DNA from: Thalassovita sp.
Lineage (GTDB): Bacteria; Pseudomonadota; Alphaproteobacteria; Rhodobacterales; Rhodobacteraceae
Direction of reading: 5' to 3'
DNA: 43,234 nucleotides
Assembly (NCBI GenBank): GCA_029212905.1
Contig: JARGPB010000024.1
Coordinates: forward strand, 1 to 43,234
Part shown: one piece after another, positions 23,341-32,031 of the stretch
Layout: the number at the start of each line of letters is the position of its first letter
How positions within the stretch are numbered: the first letter of the stretch is position 1
Position numbers and translations under genes: made by a program
Notes under the pieces: generated by a model
What the model was told of the DNA's origin: nothing
The model's input: the letters and a program-made list of their open reading frames with translations, nothing else
Database searches by the model: none

Positions 23341-25569
23341 TCAGCCGCGCGGCATTTTCAGCACCACGTTGCGCCCGTTTTTCACATAGCGCAGTTCGGA
23401 TTCAGAGATCGCAGCGACCTTGCCGCCGTCGATCCGATCCCCAATCTTGACCTTTTTGTAGCGCCCACTGGACAGCCGGATCAGCGCGCGCCTATTCGAC
23501 GCTTTGCCATACACACCGATCAGGTTCACCTGGCGCAGGTTCAGGGCGTTTTTGACTGTCGCCTGCCGCGCAACCGAGGCCGAGGACGGAATGCCGGGGC
23601 TGGCCGCCGGAGCCGAGGCCGTCCGAACGGTCTCCTTCTTGGTGCGGGTGGTTTTCTTGACGATACTCGAGAACCCAGAGGGGCGCGTTTTGGGCTTCAG
23701 TGACAGGGCAACGGCCTGCGCTGTCGGGGTTTCGTCGCGCTCGGCCTTCTGTTTGTCTGTCTCGGGGCGCAGGCGCGGGCGCAGAGCTGCCAGTTCGGTC
23801 CGGCTGCGTCCGCCCAGTTGGCCGCGCTCGGTTTTCTCTTGCAGATTATCGGGGCGGGCAAGCGGGCGTTTCGTGGCAAGGCGCGTTTCCTCCTCAAGCG
23901 AGGGGGACTGTTCGAACCGGGTCGGTGTTTTCGGCGGGACCAGCGCAGGGGGACCGGCAAAAACGGTTATCCCATCAGGGGTTAGCGCCCCTTCTGGCGT
24001 GGCCTTGACCAGCCCGCGCTCGTCCAGATCATAGGTGGTTCCGGCTGCAACGGGGTTCAGGCGCTGTTGCGGCGGGAGGTCATGTTGGGCCCCCACGTCG
24101 GGCAGGGCAATCGCATCCACCCCCGCGACCGTCGGGTCGATCGACGCCAAATACACGTCCGCTGCGTCACCGGCCTCGGGCGAAAGAGGCTGTTCCGGCG
24201 CGATCTGCCAGATACCCGTCGCGATGTAGCTTTGCTCGGCTTCTTCGGGGCTGGGCAAATGCGGCAGATCAGGTAGGGCAATTGCCTCGGTGGCTGCGGG
24301 GGCATTGGGGCCTTCGCTGACATCGCCAGCCGGTTCGACATCGGCGGCCTCGGCCAGTTCTTCGTCCGTGGCCCCGTCGGGAATCGCGGCGACCTGGACC
24401 TCTTCGGAAGAGCGCCCAAACAGGCCAGCCAGACCATCTTCGCTGATGAACGAGGCCCAGATGGCGATAATCACCATGAACAGCAACAGCGCAGCGGTTA
24501 GCGCCAGCCCAAGGTTCTTGGGCTTTCCGCCGATCTCTTGTGGGTCTGTGGCGGGTTTGCGCAGGCCGAACAGCGTCAGGTTTTGCGGTTTGTCGGTTTT
24601 GGGCGCGGGGGCGGTCTTTGGTGTTTCGGGTTTGGGCGGTGCGGGGGGTGTCAGCGTCAGCTTGCCCTTGCGCGCGGTGGCGGCGGGAACCGGGGTGGAT
24701 GTGTCGGGCGCGACAACCGGGCTGGTGACCGAGTCCATAACGTCTTTGGGGGCTTTGACGGGTTTGCCGGGGGCCGCAGGGGCCTCGCGGCTGGCACGCA
24801 CGCTTGAGAACGCAAGAGGCGCCGCGACAGGCGCGGGATCTGGCTCCGAGGCCTCTTTGATTTCCTGGGTCAACGCCTCGGACGGAGCGTCCTTGGTTTC
24901 CGGCTCTTGGGGGAGGGCGGCAGCGTCAGCGGCGGGGTCCTGTTTCGGCTCTGGCTCGGGGTCCGGGGTAGGCTGCGGTTCGGGCTCTGGCAACGGCGCC
25001 GGTTCGGGCTCGGGGATTTCGGCCGCGCCGATCACATGGATCGGTTGCAGGTCACGCGTGACGCTGTCGATGGCAGGTGTCAGGTTGCGCGCCGATTTCG
25101 CGACGCCGAAAAACGGCTCGCCGGCAAAGGTGCTCTGTTCAGGCAGCGCGACAAAGCTGACAGGGGCGAACTGATGCTCGTTCGCAAAGGATTCAGCCTC
25201 CAGCAGGGTCTGGCGGGCGACGGCTGCAATGAACAGCTGCCCGTCATCCATCGCCCAATCAAAGGCAAGATCAGCCAGATCATAGGGGGTCGCGCCCTCA
25301 AGCGCCTGGGCGGCGTCTGCCTCGGCTTCGGCCTCGGTTTTGGCGGTCGAGGGAACGGTCAGAAACTTGATCTGATCGTTGGGAACCACCAGTTTCGTGA
25401 ACAGGGCCGATGGCTCTAACCGCGCGGCATTGGCCCGCAGCGCGGCCATTTCGGCAGGCAGGTCTTCGGCATCAAAGCCGACATCGCCCACAAGCAGCCA
25501 CCCCGACGGTGCGCGTTGCAGCAGCCGGAGTCCTTCGGACGAAAAGGTCAGGGCAAAATTCGGTTTCAT
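23341..25569 (-). CDS. One-span membrane protein with PilP/GspC-like tail
   Basis: A 742-residue protein of unknown function, probably conserved in Rhodobacterales. The N-terminal domain (1-180) begins like an actin-fold assembly protein of the PilM/GspL type. A Pro/Glu-rich linker (about 185-330, repeated PEPEP) and a single transmembrane helix (354-374) follow. A long low-complexity linker then leads to a compact C-terminal domain (672-742, VNLIGVYGKASNRRALIRL) that resembles the HR domain of PilP/GspC. The layout suggests a bridge from cytoplasm to periplasm, as in pilus or secretion machines, but no other such genes are nearby. Domain assignments are visual impressions. The start is ATG 25569. 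Confidence 0.65.
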   Translation of the reverse strand: MKPNFALTFSSEGLRLLQRAPSGWLLVGDVGFDAEDLPAEMAALRANAARLEPSALFTKLVVPNDQIKFLTVPSTAKTEAEAEADAAQALEGATPYDLADLAFDWAMDDGQLFIAAVARQTLLEAESFANEHQFAPVSFVALPEQSTFAGEPFFGVAKSARNLTPAIDSVTRDLQPIHVIGAAEIPEPEPAPLPEPEPQPTPDPEPEPKQDPAADAAALPQEPETKDAPSEALTQEIKEASEPDPAPVAAPLAFSSVRASREAPAAPGKPVKAPKDVMDSVTSPVVAPDTSTPVPAATARKGKLTLTPPAPPKPETPKTAPAPKTDKPQNLTLFGLRKPATDPQEIGGKPKNLGLALTAALLLFMVIIAIWASFISEDGLAGLFGRSSEEVQVAAIPDGATDEELAEAADVEPAGDVSEGPNAPAATEAIALPDLPHLPSPEEAEQSYIATGIWQIAPEQPLSPEAGDAADVYLASIDPTVAGVDAIALPDVGAQHDLPPQQRLNPVAAGTTYDLDERGLVKATPEGALTPDGITVFAGPPALVPPKTPTRFEQSPSLEEETRLATKRPLARPDNLQEKTERGQLGGRSRTELAALRPRLRPETDKQKAERDETPTAQAVALSLKPKTRPSGFSSIVKKTTRTKKETVRTASAPAASPGIPSSASVARQATVKNALNLRQVNLIGVYGKASNRRALIRLSSGRYKKVKIGDRIDGGKVAAISESELRYVKNGRNVVLKMPRG

Positions 25570-25728
25570 TACTCTGGCAATACCATTTCAATTGGCCCAA
25601 CGGGAGACCCGTTCCGTGTGGGGCGCAGGATATAGCAGCTTCCCGCCGAGGGAAAGCTATACAGCAATGTGATTGTTGTCGCAGCCGAATTTTCCGCCAT
25701 GTTGGTGGCAACAGCAAAGGAGTTTGCG

Positions 25729-26409
25729 ATGAAACAGTTTGTGTTAGCGATGGTTATGGGGCTGGCCGCTGTGCCCGGCTGGGCCGACGATGCGCGCCGC
25801 CAGATCACCGTGACGGGGCAGGGCGCCGTGCAGATGGCACCGGATATGGCGGTGATTTCCCTGGGGGTGACGTATCAGGACAAGGACGCGGCGCGTGCAA
25901 TGGCGCGGGCCTCGGAGGGCGCGGCCGCCGTGCTGAAACGCCTAGAGGCGCAGGGCGTCGAGGGCCGCGACATGCAGACCAGCAGTGTGAATCTGTCGCC
26001 GGTTTATTCCAGCCGGTCCTCGAATGTGCCGCAGGTGGTCGAAGGTTTCCGCGCGGGGCTGATGATGACGGTGCGCGTGCGGGATCTGGACGCCTTGGGC
26101 GGGATTTTGGGCGCGGTGGTGCAGGACGGGGCGAACCGGTTCTCGGGGCTGCATTTCGCGCTGTCAGATCCGCAGGCGGCCGAGGATGCCGCCCGCGCCA
26201 AGGCCGTAAAGGACGCGCTGCGCAAGGCGGCCTTGTATGCACAGGCGGCTGACGTCGAGCTGGGGCAGGTGGTCTCGATCAACGAAAATGGTGGCGGAGG
26301 CTACCCGCAGATGCGTATGGCCGAGGCCGCGCGCATGTCTGATGTCCCGATTGCCGAGGGCGAGCTGAACATCAGCCAGTCGGTCACTTTGGTCATCGCG
26401 CTGGACTGA
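25729..26409 (+). CDS. SIMPL (DUF541) domain secreted protein
   Basis: A 226-residue exported protein with a signal peptide (1-18, cleavage near GWA-DD) and one SIMPL/DUF541 domain (about 24-224). The domain opens with ITVTGQGAVQMAPDMAVISLGV, recognised here by the TGxG...PD pattern. AAGGAG at 25717-25722 sets the ATG at 25729; the longer in-frame reading from 25669 lacks a ribosome site. Members of this family sit in the periplasm or outer membrane and have been linked to oxidative stress or channel formation, without a firm function. It is monocistronic and ends in a strong bidirectional terminator. Confidence 0.85.
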   Translation: MKQFVLAMVMGLAAVPGWADDARRQITVTGQGAVQMAPDMAVISLGVTYQDKDAARAMARASEGAAAVLKRLEAQGVEGRDMQTSSVNLSPVYSSRSSNVPQVVEGFRAGLMMTVRVRDLDALGGILGAVVQDGANRFSGLHFALSDPQAAEDAARAKAVKDALRKAALYAQAADVELGQVVSINENGGGGYPQMRMAEAARMSDVPIAEGELNISQSVTLVIALD

Positions 26410-26432
26410 TCCGCACGGGACCGAACTAAAAG

Positions 26433-26465
26433 AAAACGGCGCGAAGGAAGCCCTCGCGCCGTTTT
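26433..26465. terminator. Strong bidirectional terminator
   Basis: AAAACGGCGCGA pairs with TCGCGCCGTTTT, with further GG/CC pairs inside and a short loop. The A-run on one side and the T-run on the other allow termination on both strands, for the SIMPL gene and for metY. Confidence 0.85.
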
Positions 26466-26482
26466 GCTGTGTCTTGCCGGGA

Positions 26483-27766
26483 TCAGCGCGGGATCGCTTG
26501 ATCCAGATCGCGGATCAGGTCCGCCGCGTTTTCAATCCCGATGGAAATCCGTACCACGTTGGGGCCTGCTCCGGCTGCGACCTGCTGTTCCTCGGTCAGC
26601 TGACGGTGCGTCGTCGAGGCCGGATGGATGATCAACGACCGCGTGTCGCCCAGGTTGGCCACGTGGCTGAACAGCTCCAGCTTGCCAACCAGATCAACGC
26701 AGGCCTCATAGCCGCCCTTCAGCGCGACGGTGAACAGGCCACCAGTGCCGCGCGGGAACAGGGCCTTGGCCCGGTCATGATAGGGCGAAGACGCCAGCCC
26801 GGCATAGGTGACTTTCTCGATCCGGTCGTCCTGCTCCAGCCACTCGGCGATGGCTTGGGCGTTTTCACAGTGGCGCTCCATCCGCAGGGACAGGGTCTCG
26901 ATCCCCATCAGCGTGTAATGCGCGGCTTGCGGGTTCAGCGTCATGCCCAGATCACGCAGACCGATGGCAATCCCATGGAAGGTAAAGGCCAGCGGGCCAA
27001 AGGTCTCGTGGAACTTCAGGCCGTGATAGGCCGGCTCGGGCTGCGACAGCGACGGGAATTTATCGCTGGCCGACCAGTCAAAATTGCCCGAATCCACCAC
27101 GACACCACCGGTGACGGTGCCGTTCCCCGTCAGGTATTTGGTCATCGAATGCACCACAAGCGTCGCCCCATGGGCAATCGGGTTGCACAGATACGGTGTG
27201 GCGCTGGTGTTATCCACGATCAGCGGCAGGCCTGCGGTATCGGCTACCTTGGCCACGGTGGGCAGATCGGTGACATAGCCACCAGGGTTGGCCACGGATT
27301 CGCAGAACACAGCGCGGGTGTCATCGTCAATCGCGGCGGCAACAGCGTCCATATCCTCGAAATCGACGAATTTGGCGGACCAGCCGAAACGCTTGATCGT
27401 CTGGCTGAACTGAGTGATCGACCCCCCATACAGACGTGTCGACACAACCACGTTGCGGCCCGGTGCCATCAGCGGGAACAGCGCCATGATCTGCGCCGCA
27501 TGGCCCGACGAACAACATACGGCCCCAACGCCGCCTTCCAATGTGGCGATGCGCTCTTGCAGCACAGCAACGGTCGGGTTGGTCAGGCGCGAATAGATGT
27601 ATCCAACTTCCTGAAGATTGAACAAAGCCGCCGCGTGATCTGCATCGCGAAACACATAGGCCGTAGTCTGGTAAATCGGTGTCTGGCGTGCACCTGTCGC
27701 GGGATCAGGCCGGGCGCCTGCGTGAATCTGCAGCGTGTCAAAGCCATAGCTGGGGGCGTCTGTCAT
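26483..27766 (-). CDS. metY: O-acetylhomoserine sulfhydrylase MetY
   Basis: A PLP enzyme making homocysteine from O-acetylhomoserine and sulfide (direct sulfhydrylation). The 427 residues match the MetY branch of the Cys/Met metabolism PLP family. Lys210 in SMTKYLTGNG is the cofactor lysine; YSRLTNPT (58-65) and the SSGHAAQ segment bind PLP phosphate. The ATG at 27766 has GGAGGAG upstream. It is a single-gene unit facing the SIMPL gene across the shared terminator. Some relatives use O-succinylhomoserine or work as cystathionine enzymes, but length and motifs favour MetY. Confidence 0.92.
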   Translation of the reverse strand: MTDAPSYGFDTLQIHAGARPDPATGARQTPIYQTTAYVFRDADHAAALFNLQEVGYIYSRLTNPTVAVLQERIATLEGGVGAVCCSSGHAAQIMALFPLMAPGRNVVVSTRLYGGSITQFSQTIKRFGWSAKFVDFEDMDAVAAAIDDDTRAVFCESVANPGGYVTDLPTVAKVADTAGLPLIVDNTSATPYLCNPIAHGATLVVHSMTKYLTGNGTVTGGVVVDSGNFDWSASDKFPSLSQPEPAYHGLKFHETFGPLAFTFHGIAIGLRDLGMTLNPQAAHYTLMGIETLSLRMERHCENAQAIAEWLEQDDRIEKVTYAGLASSPYHDRAKALFPRGTGGLFTVALKGGYEACVDLVGKLELFSHVANLGDTRSLIIHPASTTHRQLTEEQQVAAGAGPNVVRISIGIENAADLIRDLDQAIPR

Positions 27767-27867
27767 GGGGTCTCCTCCGGTGGTTCATCTGTGATTGCTT
27801 GCTTGCCAAAATGGATAGGCCATCACACACTGCCCCACAACTGAGAAGCGTCGGAGAAGATCAAAAC

Positions 27868-28281
27868 ATGCGCTCTGCCTTTCACCTCGCGTATAACGTT
27901 CGGGATTTGGATCAGGCTCGGGAATTTTATTCCTCTTTGCTGGGCGCGACCTAGGGGCGCAGCACAGACACCTGGGTCGATTTCAACTTCTTTGGCCATC
28001 AGCTCAGCCTGCACCTTGGCACGCCCTTTTCAACAGAACAGACCGGCCATGTCGGTGACCATATGGTGCCAATGCCGCACCTGGGCATCGTATTGGAGTT
28101 ACCGCACTGGCAGCAATTGGCGCACCGGCTCCAGGCGGCAGGGGTTGAGTTCGTCATCCCCCCATCGGTTCGCTTCGAAGGCCAACCAGGAGAGCAATGG
28201 ACGATGTTCTTTCGCGATCCCTCGGGCAATCCGATCGAAATCAAGGGCTTTGCAGATTTCGATCAGGTCTTCGCCAACTGA
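27868..28281 (+). pseudogene. VOC/glyoxalase-family gene with in-frame amber codon
   Basis: The reading frame encodes a 137-codon vicinal-oxygen-chelate protein. It starts MRSAFHLAYNVRDLDQAREF and continues through STDTWVDFNFFGHQLSLHLG to the end motif FRDPSGNPIEIKGF. Codon 29 is TAG (27952-27954), after LLGAT and before GRSTD, with no shift in frame. A CAG-to-TAG change (Gln) is the simplest origin. Downstream coding is fully preserved, so the lesion is recent, a sequencing error, or a readthrough site. Restart at ATG 28063 would give only the C-terminal half. The metal-dependent substrate is unknown. It is divergent from metY. Confidence 0.75.
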
Positions 28282-28310
28282 CGTTTGCGCGCTCGGCACC
28301 GACAGGATTT

Positions 28311-28373
28311 GAGTATTTTTGGCAAGATGAAACAAGCGCGCGCGCTTTTGATTTCATCTTGCGTCAAATACTC
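28311..28373. repeat. Imperfect inverted repeat, probably a dispersed extragenic element
   Basis: Two 22-base arms, 28311-28332 and 28352-28373, are reverse complements at 19 of 22 positions, with the three mismatches together in the middle. Each arm has the form GAGTATTT-NNN-GCAAGATGAAA. The 19-base spacer is a GC-alternating tract. I recall similar GAGTATTT...GCAAGA sequences as common at gene ends in Rhodobacterales; that is memory, not a search. It lies between two convergent genes and may terminate transcription of both. Confidence 0.6.
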
Positions 28374-28423
28374 CGGGGTGAATGCGCGCAGCGCAGAGGG
28401 GCAGCGCCCCTGCCGCGTTTCAA

Positions 28424-29428
28424 TCAGCGCATCCAGAATCCATTTTTCTTGATCTGATTGCGGATCGCCTGTTCCTTGCGGGGCAGGTTGGCTTGATCGA
28501 ACAGCGCGCGCACTTTGTGGCCCCGACCGTGGTAGACCATGAATCTGATCGGGTCGTATTGCTTGAGCACCTTTTTGACTGCGTTTTCGCCGGCCACCGA
28601 TTCCAGTACGTTGATCACCTGGTCGCTTTCGCGCGCATAGAGCAGGGGGAACAGGCGGTAGTGGCAGCTGATCTGCCCGTCCAGCAGCCCTTGGGGCAGG
28701 GCGCCGCGCCCGCCGCCAAAGCTGTGGATCACCAGCGGCAGGGCGATCTGGTCCAACCACGGCCACAGGGGCTGGCAGACCAGTTCTTCGGGGGCGTCGT
28801 CGCGGATCTGGGTGGCATAGTGCAGGAACCGTTCACCGAAGGCGCGCGGGCATTTGTAGAAGAAATACCCCGCGTTAAAATAGAGGTAGCGTTTCCAGTA
28901 TTCATCGGGTTGGCTTTGGTCTAGCGAGCTGTCGAAATCCAGTCCGAACTTGTCATACAGAGATTTCCACGTGGCCGTATATCCCGGCCCATAGAGTTCC
29001 AGTACCGGCCAGGTGCCTTCGACCTTGAGCGATGCGCCGGGCCGGTCGAAATCGAACGGGACTTTGCTCAGGTCATCCAGGATCAGCGTGTCCGTGTCGA
29101 AAAACACAAAGGGCTCGCCTTCGGGCAGGGCCAGCAGCGCCTGGATCTTGTTGCCGTTTGGATAGCCTTCGCCGAATTCAGGGGTGTCGAAGGGGATGAT
29201 CTCGGCGCCCATGTTTTCCAGCAGTTCAATCACGGCTTTGTTGCGCAGGGTTGGGGATTTGCTCCACAGGGGGCTTTGATTTGGGGTGGCGACGATCATG
29301 CGCCCTTGGAAATCGGGGTTCGCGCGCCGGAACGAGGCCACGAACAGCACGGCCTCGAATTGCAGGCGATTGGCCTGACCGATGATCACAACGTTGAAAC
29401 GTTGGCTTTTTGCCTGTGCTTTGGCCAT
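28424..29428 (-). CDS. Glycosyltransferase-like protein with DxD motif
   Basis: A protein of about 334 residues, probably GT8-like. It has an N-terminal nucleotide-sugar-type fold starting FNVVIIGQANRLQFEAVLF and the acidic motif FFDTDTLILDD at about 112-122, the expected metal and nucleotide-sugar site. The segment YLYFNAGYFFYKC is typical of transferase acceptor regions. The start is set at ATG 29428, although its ribosome site is weak; a longer frame from TTG 29503 would overlap the divergent gene. The sugar and acceptor are unknown, and no polysaccharide locus surrounds it. Confidence 0.65.
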   Translation of the reverse strand: MAKAQAKSQRFNVVIIGQANRLQFEAVLFVASFRRANPDFQGRMIVATPNQSPLWSKSPTLRNKAVIELLENMGAEIIPFDTPEFGEGYPNGNKIQALLALPEGEPFVFFDTDTLILDDLSKVPFDFDRPGASLKVEGTWPVLELYGPGYTATWKSLYDKFGLDFDSSLDQSQPDEYWKRYLYFNAGYFFYKCPRAFGERFLHYATQIRDDAPEELVCQPLWPWLDQIALPLVIHSFGGGRGALPQGLLDGQISCHYRLFPLLYARESDQVINVLESVAGENAVKKVLKQYDPIRFMVYHGRGHKVRALFDQANLPRKEQAIRNQIKKNGFWMR

Positions 29429-29502
29429 ACTCGAACCGCCCGCCGGTGTTTTTCGGCAGTATGGGACATAAGAGACTGATTTGAAAGAAAAGGAATTGGC
29501 CA

Positions 29503-30024
29503 ATGTTGGAATGGCTTTTGTTCGGGATCGCGGCAGCGGCGGGTGGTATGGGCGGAACGCCCGATCAGATGGCCGCTGCGCCGATGGTTCCGGCTGTGAC
29601 CGAATCTGCGAATACCCCGGTTCAGGTGCAGGCCGCGCCCACGCCCGAGGCCGAGGATCAAACCCCGACCGGCAAGTTTACCACCGCCGGTGAAATCCGC
29701 CCCATTTTGAATGTGACCAAGCCTCAGTGGATCGCCGTGCGTGAATATGATGGTCAGGATATCATCTATTTCACTCAGCTGTTGTCCTGGCGCTGTGGCC
29801 TGTCCGCGATCCGCTATTCGGTGAACGGAGGACCGATGCAGCAATACCCGCTGCCGCCGTGCCATATGGACATGGCTGCGCCCAACGCGTTGATCGACAA
29901 CGAGGCAATGCCGATCATGGGCCTGCCGCCGAAATCCGTGCAAACCGTGGATGTCGAGATTTTCTATGATGACACGGGAATTGATTTCGCCAGCTACCAG
30001 CGTGCTCAGGTGTTGATTCCCTAA
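29503..30024 (+). CDS. Exported or membrane-attached protein of unknown function
   Basis: A 173-residue protein. A short hydrophobic N-terminus (MLEWLLFGIAAAAGG) could be a weak signal or anchor, followed by a Pro/Ala/Glu-rich linker (about 27-57). A compact domain (about 60-173) contains two Cys (CGL and PPCHMD) that could pair in the periplasm. The segment TQLLSWRCGLSAIRYSVNGG is distinctive, but I cannot name the family. AAGGAA precedes the ATG at 29503. It is the last ordinary chromosomal gene before the transfer-gene remnant. Confidence 0.7.
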   Translation: MLEWLLFGIAAAAGGMGGTPDQMAAAPMVPAVTESANTPVQVQAAPTPEAEDQTPTGKFTTAGEIRPILNVTKPQWIAVREYDGQDIIYFTQLLSWRCGLSAIRYSVNGGPMQQYPLPPCHMDMAAPNALIDNEAMPIMGLPPKSVQTVDVEIFYDDTGIDFASYQRAQVLIP

Positions 30025-30081
30025 GTGTCTGGCAATCCGGGGAAAACCACCGCTTTCTGATTGTCATGAAAGAGGAAATTG

Positions 30082-30216
30082 GTGGAGCATTGGGGAGGTG
30101 GTTCGAACCAATGGGATGCGTTCTTTGCAGAGTTGGAGCGTTGGGAGTCGGTATTAAGCCAGCGGTCGGATTTACCTGTGGATGAGGCAGCAGACTCGCC
30201 TGATCCGCCCGGCTGA
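30082..30216 (+). CDS. Possible small protein at the edge of the transfer region
   Basis: A 44-codon frame starting GTG at 30082, five bases after AGAGGA. The product is acidic and Trp-rich (MEHWGGGSNQWDAFFAELER at its start), and its composition looks protein-like. A good terminator lies 30 bases downstream. No family is recognised, and no other evidence supports expression; an overlapping ATG frame at 30066 is the alternative. Confidence 0.35.
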   Translation: MEHWGGGSNQWDAFFAELERWESVLSQRSDLPVDEAADSPDPPG

Positions 30217-30245
30217 CGCCTGCCACATCCAATCCAACCCACCAC

Positions 30246-30278
30246 AACCCGCCCTCGGTTCGAGCGGCGGGTTTTCTT
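30246..30278 (+). terminator. Terminator before the mob genes
   Basis: AACCCGCC (30246-30253) pairs with GGCGGGTT (30266-30273), extended by CTCG/CGAG inside, and is followed by TTCTT. It would isolate the mob operon from upstream transcription. The mobC-like start follows 20 bases later. Confidence 0.65.
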
Positions 30279-30298
30279 ATGGAGAACTGCTGCCCGCC

Positions 30299-30757
30299 AT
30301 GTCCCGCACATCCGATCATCGCATCACGATCCGGCTCACGCCCGAGGAGTATGCCGTGATCGAGGCGGCAGCGGGAGACACGCCCAAGAGCGCGTTTTTG
30401 CGACAGGCGGCCTTGGCGCAGGCAGCGAAGCGGCGCAATACGGCGCAGAGGGTGCCTGCCGAGACGACAAAGGTTCTCGCCAAAATCCTGGCATTGTTGA
30501 TGGCACATCCGCTTGTTGCCCAGTTCAAACGTGCGGCCAAGGCCGCCGAAGAACAGCTTGCACCGGACGATGACCTCCACGCCACTATCCACGAATGCCA
30601 TGCCTTTTTAAAGGAGCTGCGCGACTTGCTGCTGGACGCATTGAGGGGGGCTTCGCAGCTTTCGTGTGGCATTGCGGCTGAAGGCGCTGCCTCTCGCTCC
30701 GCTCGAACGCGCCTTCAGCCGCATGGTGAACACCCAACCCGAAAGCGCGAGATATGA
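30299..30757 (+). CDS. MobC-like relaxosome accessory protein
   Basis: A 152-residue protein whose N-terminus (SRTSDHRITIRLTPEEYAVI, then AAAGDTPKSAFLRQAAL) has the ribbon-helix-helix pattern of MobC/TraJ-type proteins, which help a relaxase bind oriT. The rest is helical, with a low-complexity tail. The start ATG at 30299 has GGAG at 30281, rather far upstream. Its stop overlaps the relaxase start by four bases (ATGA), the normal arrangement in mobilisation operons. An oriT is expected near 30220-30300 but was not identified with certainty. Confidence 0.65.
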   Translation: MSRTSDHRITIRLTPEEYAVIEAAAGDTPKSAFLRQAALAQAAKRRNTAQRVPAETTKVLAKILALLMAHPLVAQFKRAAKAAEEQLAPDDDLHATIHECHAFLKELRDLLLDALRGASQLSCGIAAEGAASRSARTRLQPHGEHPTRKREI

Positions 30758-32031
30758 TCCTCAAAGGCAGCCAAAGAGGACATGGCGCGCAGTTGGCGGC
30801 GCATTTGCTCAATGCCCATGACAATGACCATATCGAGGTGCATCAGCTGCGTGGATTTCTGGCCGAGGACCTAGAAGGCGCCTTTGCCGAGATCGAGGCA
30901 ACCGCCCTTGGCACCAAATCGGTGCAGCCGTTTTTCAGCGTCTCGATCAACCCGCCTGCCGAGGGCAGCGCGCAGCTGACCGACAAGGATTTCCGCGCCG
31001 CGGCGCATCGGATCGAGCTGGCCAATGGCCTGCAGGATCAGCCCCGCGCCATCGTGATTCACGAGAAAGACGGACGACGGCATGCGCATATTGTGTGGTC
31101 CAGAATTGACGCGCAGACCATGACCGCAAAGAACCTGGCCCATTTCAAACGCGAGCTCATGGGCGTCAGCCGGGAGCTGTTTTTGGAGCATGGCTTTGAT
31201 CTGCCTGACGGGTTCAAAGACCGCGAGCAGGCCTCGCCCCATCGGGTCGATCTGGCAGAATGGCAGGCGGCGAAGCGGCGCGGGCGCAATGCCATCGACC
31301 AAAAACAGCTGATCCGCCAGTGCTGGGAGCGTTCTGACAGCAAGGTGGGGTTCGCGGCGGCGCTGTCGGAACATGGCTATGCGCTGGCGCGTGGGGACCG
31401 GCGCGGCCATGTGGTTGTGACCGCCGATGGGCAGGTGATCGCTGTGGGGCGGGCTGTCGGCATCAAGACCAAGGAGGTGCGCGCCAAGCTGGGGGAGGCG
31501 GAGGCTTTGCCCAGTGTGGCGCAGGCGCGGCGGGCATTGGCGCCGCAGGCGTCGTCGCAATTCGTGCGAGCAGCGACTGCGGTCCGTGCAGACCTGTCCG
31601 AGGCGCGCAAAGCGCTCGAGGTCGAACGCACGGTACAGATCACCGCGCATCGCGCCGCGCGCAAGACACTTAAAACGCAGCAGGCAGATCGCCGGGCCAC
31701 GGCGCGTGCGGCGCTGCACCGTGGCGGCCTGTCCGGATTGTGGGATCGGCTGCTGCGCAGCGGCCAGGTGAAGAACGAGCGGAGGGCGCTGGAGGCGCGT
31801 CTGACCCAACAGGATCGTGCCGAATGGCAAGAGCTGCGCCGGGCGCAACTGACCGAGCGGCGCGCGCTGGAGGTCAAACGCGCGGCTATGCGCGAAGAGG
31901 CCTTCGGCCTGGTCGATGACATTCGCATCGAGCGCGACGCTTTGATGGCCAGGATCTCCGGCGACCCTCTTGCGACCAAAGGCGCGGTGCGGGACGGATT
32001 TGCCAAAGCGGCACGCCGCGATCCCCGCTAG
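30754..32031 (+). CDS. Relaxase domain (N-terminal part of an interrupted relaxase-helicase)
   Basis: A 425-residue product that would nick at oriT to start plasmid transfer. The metal-binding histidine motif HEKDGRRHAHIVWSRID is at 103-119 (His103, His110, His112). An EWQAAKRRGRNA segment and a long Arg/Glu-rich helical region follow. The first Tyr appears only near residue 220, so the usual N-terminal nucleophilic tyrosine is missing; several His (10, 17, 22) are candidates. The frame stops at TAG 32029-32031 but continues openly beyond it into a helicase domain, so this is probably the front half of one larger gene. It is coupled to the mobC-like gene. Confidence 0.7.
   Translation: MILKGSQRGHGAQLAAHLLNAHDNDHIEVHQLRGFLAEDLEGAFAEIEATALGTKSVQPFFSVSINPPAEGSAQLTDKDFRAAAHRIELANGLQDQPRAIVIHEKDGRRHAHIVWSRIDAQTMTAKNLAHFKRELMGVSRELFLEHGFDLPDGFKDREQASPHRVDLAEWQAAKRRGRNAIDQKQLIRQCWERSDSKVGFAAALSEHGYALARGDRRGHVVVTADGQVIAVGRAVGIKTKEVRAKLGEAEALPSVAQARRALAPQASSQFVRAATAVRADLSEARKALEVERTVQITAHRAARKTLKTQQADRRATARAALHRGGLSGLWDRLLRSGQVKNERRALEARLTQQDRAEWQELRRAQLTERRALEVKRAAMREEAFGLVDDIRIERDALMARISGDPLATKGAVRDGFAKAARRDPR

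Noticed and set aside
30081..30125. tRNA-like TTCGAA stretch on the minus strand ending in CCACCA
   Set aside because: No matching acceptor stem, anticodon arm or D arm could be found; the sequence is better explained as a coding frame.
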